DNA from: an uncultured Eggerthellaceae bacterium
GTDB taxonomy: Bacteria; Actinomycetota; Coriobacteriia; Coriobacteriales; Eggerthellaceae
Length of the DNA stretch: 49,959 nt
Assembly: GCA_903789415.1 (NCBI GenBank)
Contig: CAIFEG010000014.1
Coordinates: 1 to 49,959, forward strand
Direction of reading: 5' to 3'
The position numbers were made by a program, and so were the translations under genes. The notes below the pieces were generated by a model, which was not told where the DNA came from, searched no databases, and saw only the letters and a program-made list of their open reading frames with translations. Below, piece by piece: positions 24,629 through 33,528 of the stretch (position 1 is the stretch's first letter; the number at the start of each line of letters is the position of its first letter).

Positions 24629-26611
24629 TTATTCCTCAGGGTCGATGCCGCCATCGTCACTCGATGCCGGCGCAGAAGAGGCAGCTGCTGCATCTTTGTC
24701 GTGCTCTTCGCCATTCTTTTCAGAAAGGGCTAAGCGCGCTTTTTTGCGCGAGCTGATGTTGGTAGTGTGTTTGTAGGTAGGCACAACCTCTTCGAGCATC
24801 TTGATGGCTTCTTCATCGGTGCCGTCAATAACACTTTCAAGATCCTTCAGCTTCGATTCAACCTGCTCGTAGCTGATCTCTTGGCCTTTAGAAATCATGA
24901 TGGATTTATTCGAAGTCGGAAGTGTGCTCTCCTCGTCCATGAGGAGCTCTTCATACATCTTTTCACCAGGACGAAGACCCGTAAATTCAATCTTGATATC
25001 AACACCCGGCTTAAGCCCAGCCAAACGAATGAGGCTCTTCGCTAGGTCAACAATCTTGACCGGCTCGCCCATATCCAAGATGAAAATCTCTCCACCCTTG
25101 GCAAGGCCACCAGCTTGAATGACCAAGCGCGATGCTTCAGGAATCGTCATGAAGTAGCGTTCAATGTTTGGGTCGGTAACGGTAACCGGTCCGCCCTGTT
25201 CAATCTGCTTTTTAAAGATAGGAATAACGCTTCCGCTGGAACCTAACACATTTCCAAAGCGAACCGCCGAGTAAATGCATTTTGAGTTGCGCGCAAAGTA
25301 CTGCATGACCATTTCGCCCATGCGTTTGGTTGCACCCATGACCGATGTGGGGTTGACCGCCTTATCGGTGGAAATGAAGATGAAACGATCGACGTTATAT
25401 TCGTCGCACAAGCGGACCACGTTGAGCGTACCGAAGACGTTGTTGTGGAGCGCTTCACGAGGGCACACTTCCATTAGCGGAACATGTTTGTGGGCCGCAG
25501 CATGGAAGACCACGTTGGGATGGTACTTTTCAAAAACTTCTTTAATGCGCGCTTTATCGCAGATGTTGCCGATTTCAATGTCGATGCGCACGTCGTTGTA
25601 TTTAGCGGTGAGCTCTTTGCGCAGCAGATACGCATTGTTCTCATACATTTCGAAGATGACAATGCGTTTTGGTGCCGCGTTACACAGCTGACGGCACAAC
25701 TCAGAACCAATCGTTCCGCCGCCACCCGTGACGAGGATCGTTTTGCCCGAAACGTATCCATACACGGTACGCGTGTTCAAATACACCTCTTGGCGACCCA
25801 AAAGGTCGGATACGTCAACATCGCGCAGACCGACATCCCCGAGCTCGTCAATGCGAAGTTCACGTACATTCGGAAGGGTGCGCAGGCGGCAATCCGTTTG
25901 CGTGCACACATCATAAATGCGGCGACGCTCTTCGGCTGTCGCAGAAGGAATTGCCACAACGATCTGCTGGATGTCGTACTGATCGACCAGTTTCAAGATG
26001 TCGTCGGTGGATCCTTCGACCTTCACACCATGAATACGCAGGCCCTGCTTTTCAGGATTATCGTCGGTGGCGACAATAGGCAAACCAGGCATCAAAGGAT
26101 CTTTGCTGGTCATACGGTCAATAACGAGCGATCCCGTTTCGCCTGCACCAACCACAAGCGTGCGCAGACGATCCGAATCGGGCTCTTTCGAGCGCAGGGC
26201 TCTCCCCTTCTGCCTGCCCACACGATAGACAGCACGCACGCCACCACAAAGGAAAATCAGTAAGAACCACGAGACAAAATACACACGAATCGGCAGCCAG
26301 TCGCCGATGATCCACAGGAAAACGGCGCCACCCAAGGTAGACAGTGCAAGCGCGACCACAATCTGAATGGCCTCATCGATTGAGGCATATTCCCACAGAT
26401 TGTTGTACAAGCGGAATGCGGACAGCACCAACACGTTAATGATGGCGAGCACGCCTATCTGGAAATATATTTCATGCGTAGCAAAGACTTCGGAATGAAG
26501 CCCGGTGAGCACCGAAGCAAGTGCAAATGCAACATACGTAAATACTGCATCGCAAATAAGCAATAGAGCAGTTCGTTTTGTGAAACGCACGATCAGACCG
26601 TCCTCGTACAT
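24629..26611 (-). CDS. Membrane nucleotide-sugar 4,6-dehydratase/epimerase (CapD/PglF-like)
   Basis: A 660-residue polysaccharide biosynthesis protein. Four transmembrane helices fill about 10-125. A first Rossmann (CoA-binding-like) domain covers about 140-270, with VVGAGETGS. The dehydratase domain covers about 285-560, with TGGGGTIGSELC, AAAHKHVPLME and STDKAVNPTSVMGATKRMGE. The Met in place of the usual short-chain Tyr is typical of the membrane PglF/WbpM branch, which converts UDP-GlcNAc to a 4-keto-6-deoxy sugar. The polar Ala/Ser/Asp tail is unconserved. The start is uncertain: the ATG at 26611 has no clear binding site, whereas the GTG at 26590 has GAGGA upstream. No glycosyltransferases lie next to it. 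Confidence 0.9.
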   Translation of the reverse strand: MYEDGLIVRFTKRTALLLICDAVFTYVAFALASVLTGLHSEVFATHEIYFQIGVLAIINVLVLSAFRLYNNLWEYASIDEAIQIVVALALSTLGGAVFLWIIGDWLPIRVYFVSWFLLIFLCGGVRAVYRVGRQKGRALRSKEPDSDRLRTLVVGAGETGSLVIDRMTSKDPLMPGLPIVATDDNPEKQGLRIHGVKVEGSTDDILKLVDQYDIQQIVVAIPSATAEERRRIYDVCTQTDCRLRTLPNVRELRIDELGDVGLRDVDVSDLLGRQEVYLNTRTVYGYVSGKTILVTGGGGTIGSELCRQLCNAAPKRIVIFEMYENNAYLLRKELTAKYNDVRIDIEIGNICDKARIKEVFEKYHPNVVFHAAAHKHVPLMEVCPREALHNNVFGTLNVVRLCDEYNVDRFIFISTDKAVNPTSVMGATKRMGEMVMQYFARNSKCIYSAVRFGNVLGSSGSVIPIFKKQIEQGGPVTVTDPNIERYFMTIPEASRLVIQAGGLAKGGEIFILDMGEPVKIVDLAKSLIRLAGLKPGVDIKIEFTGLRPGEKMYEELLMDEESTLPTSNKSIMISKGQEISYEQVESKLKDLESVIDGTDEEAIKMLEEVVPTYKHTTNISSRKKARLALSEKNGEEHDKDAAAASSAPASSDDGGIDPEE

Positions 26612-26748
26612 GTATTTTTATATAGTGTAAGCTTTTCTATATACAAATTTGTTTACAGAGCAGCTTCATCATCATCGTTATCCCCGTAATTGTACTCGTA
26701 ACTACTAGCATTGAAGCATAAAGACACGCAAAAACAGGAGTATCTTTC

Positions 26749-28058
26749 ATGAACAACTCAACGCCGACGGGCTCTATAGACTATACGCAGCAACCGTGTC
26801 GCGAACAAAATATCCAAACAATCGTCAACTTTTATAAAAGTGGATGCAAACCTGAAAAGGGTTACGTCGGAATTGAACTCGAACATTTTATCGTTCATGC
26901 AAATACCCACATGCCTGTTCGCTACTCAGAGCCGTATGGCGTTCAATGGATGCTTGAGCAGTTCGAAAAGGACTACCCTACTCCTATGTATGGCGAAGAT
27001 CATCAGCTGATCGGTCTTTCGCGCAAAAAGAACGGTATCGGTGAAAGCATTACGCTGGAGCCGGCAGCGCAGGTTGAACTTTCTGCGGGCCAATTTGCCA
27101 CACTTGATCAGGCGGATCGCTGCTTCAGCGCATTTGAAACAAAACTTTCGGGATTATGTGACGAGATTGATGCGCAAGTGGCGCGCGTGGGATATCAACC
27201 AGCCGTCCATGTTGAGGATACCGAACTCATTCCCAAGACGCGGTACCGTTTCATGGACAGGTATCTGGGCGGAAAATCGGTATGGGGTCGTCGCATGATG
27301 CGTGGCACCACCTCGGCACAAGTTTCCATCGACTATGAAAGCGTTCCCGATTGCCTGCACAAGATGCGGCTGGCAATGCGATGGTTCCGCTGCTTTATCT
27401 GATCTGCGATAACTCCCCTATTTTTGAGGGAGAGAAAAGTCCGCACCGAATCATGCGCAACGAAATCTGGGAAAAGCTTGATCCCGGTAGAAGCGGAATT
27501 GCACCCGGGGTTTTAGATCCTGATTACACGCTTGAAGATATGGCAGCACATGTGCTCGACACACCGGCTATTGTGGTGCCCACCGATGAGGGCGAACAGT
27601 ACGACACGCGTACATTTGGCGAGATCTATGCAAATCGTCCCATGACAACCGATGAGGTTTGTCACGCAATTTCGATGCTGTTTAACGATATTCGCCTGAA
27701 GAATTATCTTGAAATTCGCCCGGCGGATGCAATGCCAATTCCGCAGGTCATTGCCTATGCGGGCCTGATTAAAGGCATGTTTGCCAACGATGAGACGCTG
27801 AACCGTTTAGATGCACTGTTTGATGGCGTCACCAACGAGACCGCTAATCAGGCAAAGCATGCCATTGAAATCGATGGGTATGGCGCCAGTGTGTACGGGC
27901 GTCCTGCATACGAAACTGCCGATGAAATGTTTGATATTGCGCACGCGGGGTTGGATGCATCCGAAGAGAAATACCTTGAGCCATTGGAGTCGCTCGAGAA
28001 GCAGCGCCTGACACTTGCTGATGTTTGGCTGCAAAAGCACGAAAATGGTGAAGATTAA
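26749..28058 (+). pseudogene. gshA: Glutamate-cysteine ligase, split by a -1 frameshift
   Basis: Two adjacent frames together give one complete GCS2-type (plant/actinobacterial) glutamate-cysteine ligase of about 436 residues, the first enzyme of glutathione or gamma-Glu-Cys synthesis. The first frame (26749-27402) contains GYVGIELEHF, GIGESITLEPAAQVELS and TTSAQVSIDYES. The second continues from about 27375 with AMVPLLYLICDNSPIFEGE. Restoring one base near 27374-27377, for example a third A in GCAAT, joins them as L-A-N-A-M-V-P-L. So this is either a recently broken gene or a sequencing error in a short A-run. The start is an ATG with CAGGAG upstream. Confidence 0.85.
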
Positions 28059-28168
28059 CAAAGAAAAGAAGTGCAAGTTACGGTAAGCTTAAACCCTTAT
28101 GTCTTTTGGAGAAGATATAGAAGAGATGCTTCGGAAGACACACTATTATCCCAAATGAAAGGATCCAA

Positions 28169-28597
28169 ATGTCCAACCAGGGTAAACACGTAAAAGTTGA
28201 ATACACCGGAACATTTGATGATGGCGAGGTATTCGATTCATCAAAGGGCCGTGCACCGCTGGAGTTTGTGTGCATGTCAGGCCAGATGATCCCCGGCTTC
28301 GATAAGGCAGTCGAATCGATGAAGGTGGGCGAGACGAAAAACGTCCATATCCCCTGCAAAGATGCGTATGGTGAATACAGAGATGACCTGGTGCAAAAGG
28401 TTCCTCTGGATATCATTCCGAACGCCGACAAACTGCCGTTAAATGAAACGATTTATCTGCAGAACACCGAAACCGGTCAACCGTTCCCTGCACGCGTGAT
28501 TGCCAAAGATGATAAGACGGCAACGTTTGATATGAACAGCGAAATGGCTGGCAAAGACTTGAACTTCGAGATTACACTTTTGGAAGTCAAAGACTAG
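28169..28597 (+). CDS. FKBP-type peptidyl-prolyl isomerase (SlyD-like)
   Basis: 142 residues, a cytoplasmic prolyl isomerase and chaperone. The FKBP core includes VEYTGTFDDGEVFDSS, the APLEFVCMSGQMIPGFDKAVESMKVGE region (shown in part) and YGEYRDDLVQ. The remainder is the insert-in-flap chaperone domain seen in SlyD. It lacks a His-rich metal-binding tail. The start is an ATG with GAAAGG upstream. It lies 110 bases after the gshA remnant on the same strand and ends at a shared terminator. Confidence 0.92.
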   Translation: MSNQGKHVKVEYTGTFDDGEVFDSSKGRAPLEFVCMSGQMIPGFDKAVESMKVGETKNVHIPCKDAYGEYRDDLVQKVPLDIIPNADKLPLNETIYLQNTETGQPFPARVIAKDDKTATFDMNSEMAGKDLNFEITLLEVKD

Positions 28598-28706
28598 AAG
28601 GACAAGCGAAGAGCGAGCGTTTCGTGTTTTCGACAAGTTTTGCGCGGAATTGATTCGCTTGAAACTTACGGCAGCAAACCTGCAGCATCAAATCTGCAAC
28701 AGCGCA

Positions 28707-28746
28707 TAAAAATTCCCTGGAGTGAAATCATTCCAGGGAATTTTTC
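28707..28746. terminator. Bidirectional terminator between the FKBP gene and efp
   Basis: AAAATTCCCTGGA and TCCAGGGAATTTT pair around a short loop, with a T-run after the plus-strand stem and an A-run before it. It ends the FKBP transcript on plus and can end efp on minus. Confidence 0.85.
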
Positions 28747-28824
28747 GTTTATCAATTTCTCGTGTATAGAGTTGTGATCGAAGCGCGTTTTGTCGTTTTA
28801 CGAAACAAAACGCACTTTATAAAA

Positions 28825-29385
28825 CTAAATGCGTTTTACGAAACGACCGTCGCGGGTATCGATCTGCACGGTATCACCTTGATTGATATACATAGGCAGA
28901 TCAACCTGAGCACCCGTCTCAAGCGTTGCTGGTTTGGTGCCGCCCTGAACCGTATCGCCCTTAAAGCCCGGCTCGGTCTTGGTAACTTCAAGCTCGACGA
29001 ACATTTCCGGATCAACGCTGATAAGCTCATCACCGGCATAGTTGAGGGTTGCGTTATCGTTTTCCTTCAGCCATTTCGCCGTATCGCCAATTTGCTCGGT
29101 AGGAATGCTGATTTGCTCATAGGTTGAGGGATCCATGAAGTAATAATCGGTACCATCGTTATAGAGATACTGCATCTTTCTAGAGGTCAGACGTACATCA
29201 TCAAACTTTGCGCCTGCATTGAATGTATAGTCAACCACACGTCCCGAACGAACATCACGAAGCTTCGTGCGCACAAATGCCGCACCTTTACCAGGCTTGA
29301 CATGTTGGAACTCGGTAATGGTCCAAAGCTTTCCGTTGTACTTAATACATCTACCGTTTTTAAAATCTGCGGTTGAAATAGGCAT
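28825..29385 (-). CDS. efp: Elongation factor P
   Basis: A 186-residue translation factor that relieves ribosome stalling at polyproline. It has the three beta-barrel layout, with the tip loop KPGKGAAFVRTKLRDV (about 30-45) and the C-terminal signature region GDTVQIDTRDGRFVKRI. The loop residue is Lys, but no epmA or epmB genes lie nearby, so the type of modification cannot be stated. ATG start with an AGGAAAGGA stretch upstream. Confidence 0.97.
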   Translation of the reverse strand: MPISTADFKNGRCIKYNGKLWTITEFQHVKPGKGAAFVRTKLRDVRSGRVVDYTFNAGAKFDDVRLTSRKMQYLYNDGTDYYFMDPSTYEQISIPTEQIGDTAKWLKENDNATLNYAGDELISVDPEMFVELEVTKTEPGFKGDTVQGGTKPATLETGAQVDLPMYINQGDTVQIDTRDGRFVKRI

Positions 29386-29415
29386 TCAATTCTTCCTTTC
29401 CTAAGACAAACGGTT

Positions 29416-30537
29416 CTAGATTATAAGCATCTCATGCGTGGATTTCGTGAATACGTCATATCCAGTTTCGGTAACGACGCCAAAATCCTCTAAACGCATG
29501 CCAAAATCGCCGTCAATGTAGATTCCCGGCTCTACGGTTACGACGTTTCCTGCAACCAGCGGACGCTTATTCCGTGGGGCAAGCACCGGCGCTTCATGAA
29601 TATCGATTCCCACGCCATGACCAAGTCCGTGACCCATCTTGCCGGCGTATCCGCCTTCCGCGAGGATGTCCTCTGCCTTTTGATGTGCTTGTGCACCGGT
29701 AATGCCTGGTTTAAGCATTGCCTCGACAGTTTCATTCGCCTTGCGCACCACACTGTAGGCATTCGCAAGTTTTTCGCTTGGCTCGCCCACAAAGATCGTG
29801 CGCGTCATATCCGAGTTGTATCCGTTTGCATAGGCGCCGAAATCCATGACGACACATTCGCCTTTTTCCAGGCGCTTTTCACCTGGCTGTGCATGCGGGC
29901 TTGCCGCATCTTCCCCACTTGCCACAATGGAGGCAAACGATAGACCCGATGCCCCATGGCGCTGCATATATTCATCAAGCTCAAGTTGAACCTGGCGCTC
30001 TGTCATGCCTTCGGTCATGAACGACAGCATATGCTGAAGTGCGGCATCGGTAATTGACTGCGCATGGCGCATACGATCGATTTCCATTTGATCTTTCACC
30101 GCGCGCAAGCCCAAGATAAAGTCATTCGTCTCAACCATGCGCGGATGCAGGCTTTGATCCTCGAGCGCCTGCTCAAGGGCGCGGTATTCGCTCAGCGGCA
30201 TGCTGTCTTCAATGCCGAGCGACCATGACTGACCCAGCTGATGGGCAAGCCACTGCTCATGACTCATGCGCTGACCTTGGATCTTAAAAGGACCACCCTT
30301 TGCTGCGACTTCGCATGCACGGGTATAGCGAGAATCGGTATGAAGAAGAGTCTTTTGCCCATCGATATACACTGCATGAGCCTGCTCGTCATCGAAAACA
30401 TTGTCAAATGCGGTAAGCCACGCAATGTTTGAGGTGTTCCGCACGAAAAACGACTGAATGTCCTGAATCTCCATCGCGCGACGCATGCGTGCAATTCGAT
30501 CGCGTGACACTTTTGCGTTCGTATTTTCCTTTGCCAT
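29416..30537 (-). CDS. Xaa-Pro aminopeptidase / proline dipeptidase (M24)
   Basis: 373 residues, a two-metal M24 peptidase that releases the residue before proline or splits Xaa-Pro dipeptides. An N-terminal creatinase-like domain (about 15-145) precedes a pita-bread catalytic domain with the metal ligands in VMDFGAYANGYNSDMTRT, GHGLGHGVGIDIHE, VTVEPGIYI and RLEDFGVV. It sits 30 bases upstream of efp, the common pepQ-efp pairing, so the two are probably co-transcribed. PepQ and PepP cannot be told apart by eye. ATG start with GAGAAAGG upstream. Confidence 0.93.
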   Translation of the reverse strand: MAKENTNAKVSRDRIARMRRAMEIQDIQSFFVRNTSNIAWLTAFDNVFDDEQAHAVYIDGQKTLLHTDSRYTRACEVAAKGGPFKIQGQRMSHEQWLAHQLGQSWSLGIEDSMPLSEYRALEQALEDQSLHPRMVETNDFILGLRAVKDQMEIDRMRHAQSITDAALQHMLSFMTEGMTERQVQLELDEYMQRHGASGLSFASIVASGEDAASPHAQPGEKRLEKGECVVMDFGAYANGYNSDMTRTIFVGEPSEKLANAYSVVRKANETVEAMLKPGITGAQAHQKAEDILAEGGYAGKMGHGLGHGVGIDIHEAPVLAPRNKRPLVAGNVVTVEPGIYIDGDFGMRLEDFGVVTETGYDVFTKSTHEMLII

Positions 30538-30607
30538 AAAAATCCTTTCTCCATGTATATCTTCATTGTTGTTTATCTCACTGACAGGTGGTTAGTGGTG
30601 CACGTGG

Positions 30608-31768
30608 TTATTCGTGTTCCTTGATCCATTCCTCGATTTGCTGGTGGAGCACATCCATAGAAACGATCGACGTCATGCTTTGCCCCACATCAAGCGGCAG
30701 CACAAATTCGACGCCGCCCTTTTTGCCGTATGGTCCCTGCTCAAGCGTATGCAGAAGGTCAATGCCTTGAAAATCTATCTCAATGGGGTCAAGTCCCAGC
30801 GACAGAAACAGATCGTCCTGAGATTTGACAAGGTCGATTGAGGTGTCAAACGTTTCTGATGCCACATGCATCGAGAAACGCATGCCTTCCGCATGAGCAC
30901 GTCCCCAGCTCTGTGCCTTGCCCAACGTAACCAGTGCACTTGCAAGCTCATCACCATACCGAAGGATCTGCTGGCTTCGCGGCACGTTGGTAGCAGTGGT
31001 TAAGCGCATCTGCGCCTCAGAAACCGAAATGGGATCGGGACTTTCTTTGATGATTCCCGAGATATCATCGGCACGCGCATCGGCAAGCAGCGATACGGCC
31101 TGCGCAACGGCTCGAATCACCGTACCATGATCATGATCTACCAGGTCATCGGCGCTATCGGTAAGCCAGAAATAGAAATCATCCGAGCCGAGTACCGCCA
31201 TTTCTGCAATGAGAGCAAATCCGTCTATCCATTGCTCACGCGGCATTTCGTCAAACATGCTTACGTCAATGCATGCGTAGTCTGGATAGGTATATTGGCC
31301 CACAAAAGAGCGCTCAAGCAGCGCTGATGCAAAGCCACCCAAGCAATGTATGCACGCTGTCGTCAGCGTGGTGGGAACCGCCACTACAGGGATGCCGCCG
31401 GTGTAGAGCTTTGAGACAAACCCTGCCATGTTCATGGTCTGAGGGCCGCCAAGACCAACGACAAGGCATTCATGCGTGATTCCCGCAGAGGCCATCGCCT
31501 GCCAAATTTCTGTCGCACATCCAAGTTCATGACCAGGTTGCCCTGAGGGAAGCTTGCACGAGGTGACCGAGACTCCTTGTTCGCGAAGCGATGTCTTCAC
31601 ACGACCATGATCTTCGGCAGTAACCGTACCGTCATAGAGAAGGAACACCTTTTGAGGATCGAACCGATCCATAATATCGGTTCCCAGTTGATCTATGAGG
31701 TTTTCACCGACGCGAACATCGTATGAAGTTCCGTCCGCCTTACTGACCACTACTTTTACTGATGCCAT
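30608..31768 (-). CDS. AroB-fold protein without 3-dehydroquinate synthase active site
   Basis: About 386 residues, with recognisable AroB landmarks in order: LPSGQ, VVGLGG, VVAVPTTLTT, VGQYTYPDYACIDVSMFDEMPRE and VEFVLPLDVG. The catalytic positions are changed. The NAD motif GGGVVGD reads GLGGPQTMN. DSSVGGKTAVN reads ACIHCLGGFASAL, losing the Lys and Asn. The AEVIK metal Glu/Lys motif reads ALIAE. The GHTFGHA metal histidines are missing. It is therefore unlikely to make dehydroquinate. The frame is intact and full-length, so it is probably selected for another role. It lies 10 bases after aroC. The ATG at 31768 has AGAGGG upstream. Confidence 0.75.
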   Translation of the reverse strand: MASVKVVVSKADGTSYDVRVGENLIDQLGTDIMDRFDPQKVFLLYDGTVTAEDHGRVKTSLREQGVSVTSCKLPSGQPGHELGCATEIWQAMASAGITHECLVVGLGGPQTMNMAGFVSKLYTGGIPVVAVPTTLTTACIHCLGGFASALLERSFVGQYTYPDYACIDVSMFDEMPREQWIDGFALIAEMAVLGSDDFYFWLTDSADDLVDHDHGTVIRAVAQAVSLLADARADDISGIIKESPDPISVSEAQMRLTTATNVPRSQQILRYGDELASALVTLGKAQSWGRAHAEGMRFSMHVASETFDTSIDLVKSQDDLFLSLGLDPIEIDFQGIDLLHTLEQGPYGKKGGVEFVLPLDVGQSMTSIVSMDVLHQQIEEWIKEHE

Positions 31769-31778
31769 CTTCGCCCTC

Positions 31779-32951
31779 TTAACGTGACTGCGTGCGCACG
31801 CGATCAAGATATGCATGCATGGATTCTTTAATATCTGTCATATTATCCTGGCCGAACTTTTGCAAATACGCATTCGCCAGAACAAACGCAACCTCAGATT
31901 CTGCAACGACCGCACATGCAGGAACAGCACACACGTCGCTGCGCTCACGCGATGCTTCTGCCGGCTGCATCGTTTCCATATTCACCGTTTGCAAGGGGTG
32001 CTGAAGCGTGGGAATCGGTTTCATTGCCGCGGTGATGATGAGTGGCATTCCCGTGGTCATGCCCCCTTCAAGACCGCCGGCATTGTTGCTCAGGCGGGTA
32101 AACCCATCGGTGTCATTTTGCACAATCGGATCATGGAACTTCGAGCCCGGCAGGTGCGTACCGGCAAATCCTGCGCCAAATTCAACGCCTTTAATCGCAG
32201 GAATACTAAAGATGGCACCACCGAGCTTACTGGTCAGGCGCTCTTGTGCGTTCGTATAACTTCCAAGACCGGGAACCAGACCCTTTACGACCACACGGAA
32301 TTCTCCGCCCAGACTTTCTCCCGCGTTCTTTGCGCGATCGATCGCCGCTTCCATCCTCTTGGAAGTGCGCTCGTCGGGACAACGCACCGATGAAAGTTCG
32401 ATGGTCATAGGTTCATAGGAAGTTGCCGCTTCGAGGGGATTTTTCTCTTCAAACGTGACGTCACCGATGCGGCATACATAGCTGGAAATATCGACGCCCA
32501 TTTCAGAGAGGAATTCGCGCGCCACTCCCGATGCGGCCACACGAGCTGCCGTTTCGCGCGCGCTCGCACGTTCTAACACATCACGGCAATCATCGGTATC
32601 GTATTTCAGCGCACCAACCAAATCCGCATGACCGGGACGTGGCGTCACCTCACGCTTGAGATCTTTCGGTGGCTTTCCAAACGGTGACATGATGCGGCGC
32701 CAATGTTCCCAATCCTTATTGACAATCTGGAGGGTAACCGGAGATCCAATCGTGCGCCCAAACCGTACGCCGGATTGAACAATCACCTGATCATGCTCTA
32801 TTCTTTGTCGGCCACCGCGCCCGTATCCCGACTGCCGGCGCGCAAGATCGCTATTGATTTGCGTCTCCGAAATGCGAAGTCCCGCGGGCACGCCACTCAC
32901 AATGGTGGTGAGAACGGGCCCATGGCTTTCTCCTGCGGTTATGTAGTTCAT
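31779..32951 (-). CDS. aroC: Chorismate synthase
   Basis: 390 residues. It converts EPSP to chorismate using reduced FMN, the last shikimate step. Family signatures are AGESHGPVLTTIVSGVPAGL at the N-terminus (residues 6-25), YGRGGRQRIEHDQ, RPGHADLVGALKY, SARETAARVAASG and NNAGGLEGGMTTG. Length is normal. The start overlaps the yqeG stop as ATGA with GAGG upstream, so it is coupled to yqeG. No other shikimate enzyme lies nearby apart from the degenerate AroB-like gene downstream. Confidence 0.97.
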   Translation of the reverse strand: MNYITAGESHGPVLTTIVSGVPAGLRISETQINSDLARRQSGYGRGGRQRIEHDQVIVQSGVRFGRTIGSPVTLQIVNKDWEHWRRIMSPFGKPPKDLKREVTPRPGHADLVGALKYDTDDCRDVLERASARETAARVAASGVAREFLSEMGVDISSYVCRIGDVTFEEKNPLEAATSYEPMTIELSSVRCPDERTSKRMEAAIDRAKNAGESLGGEFRVVVKGLVPGLGSYTNAQERLTSKLGGAIFSIPAIKGVEFGAGFAGTHLPGSKFHDPIVQNDTDGFTRLSNNAGGLEGGMTTGMPLIITAAMKPIPTLQHPLQTVNMETMQPAEASRERSDVCAVPACAVVAESEVAFVLANAYLQKFGQDNMTDIKESMHAYLDRVRTQSR

Positions 32952-33514
32952 TCCGGCCTCTTTTCAACGATAGTATCTTGCATGGTTTCTTGCGTCGGTT
33001 GCTGCCCCTTGGGCACCGGGGAAAGACGTGGACGCGTGAGTACATCCTCAATGCTGCGCACGATGCGCGTATGGGCAGGTTCATTGATTCTCGAAAGTGG
33101 CTCTACGAGGTAGGCTTTCATGCCTAAAAGGTGCGCACCGGCAACATCGGTGGATGCCTGGTCCCCCACAACTACAGTATCTCCACTGCGTGCCCCGATG
33201 CGATCGCGCGCCACGATGAAGCCATGCGGAAGCGGCTTCAACGCTTTTGCCACTACCGGTATTTGAAGCTGTTTCGCAATTTCAAAGGGTGCATGATGCC
33301 AGTTATTCGAAAGTAAACAAAGCTTGATTCCTTCGGCTTTGGCTTTGTTGATCCAGCGAATGATGTCTTGGGGAACCAAATGATCTGCTCGTGACACAAC
33401 CGTGTTGTCCATGTCCAAAATGACATGCGTAAACCCGCGCAGTTGCAAGTCGAACTTTATGGATATCGAACTTACGCGGTCAAATCTGGCATCGGGAACA
33501 AGTAGGTCGATCAT
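32948..33514 (-). CDS. yqeG: YqeG-family HAD phosphatase
   Basis: 188 residues, HAD superfamily subfamily IIIA. Motif I is ILDMDNTVV with nucleophile Asp34 and Asp36. Motif II is LLSNN, and motifs III/IV are KPLPHGF and VVGDQASTDVAGAHLLG. The family is conserved in Gram-positives; its substrate is not firmly known (a phosphatidylglycerol-phosphate phosphatase role has been described for relatives). It lies between mltG and aroC, overlapping aroC by four bases. ATG start with GAGAGG six bases upstream. Confidence 0.9.
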   Translation of the reverse strand: MIDLLVPDARFDRVSSISIKFDLQLRGFTHVILDMDNTVVSRADHLVPQDIIRWINKAKAEGIKLCLLSNNWHHAPFEIAKQLQIPVVAKALKPLPHGFIVARDRIGARSGDTVVVGDQASTDVAGAHLLGMKAYLVEPLSRINEPAHTRIVRSIEDVLTRPRLSPVPKGQQPTQETMQDTIVEKRPE

Positions 33515-33528
33515 GAGGGACCTCTCGC

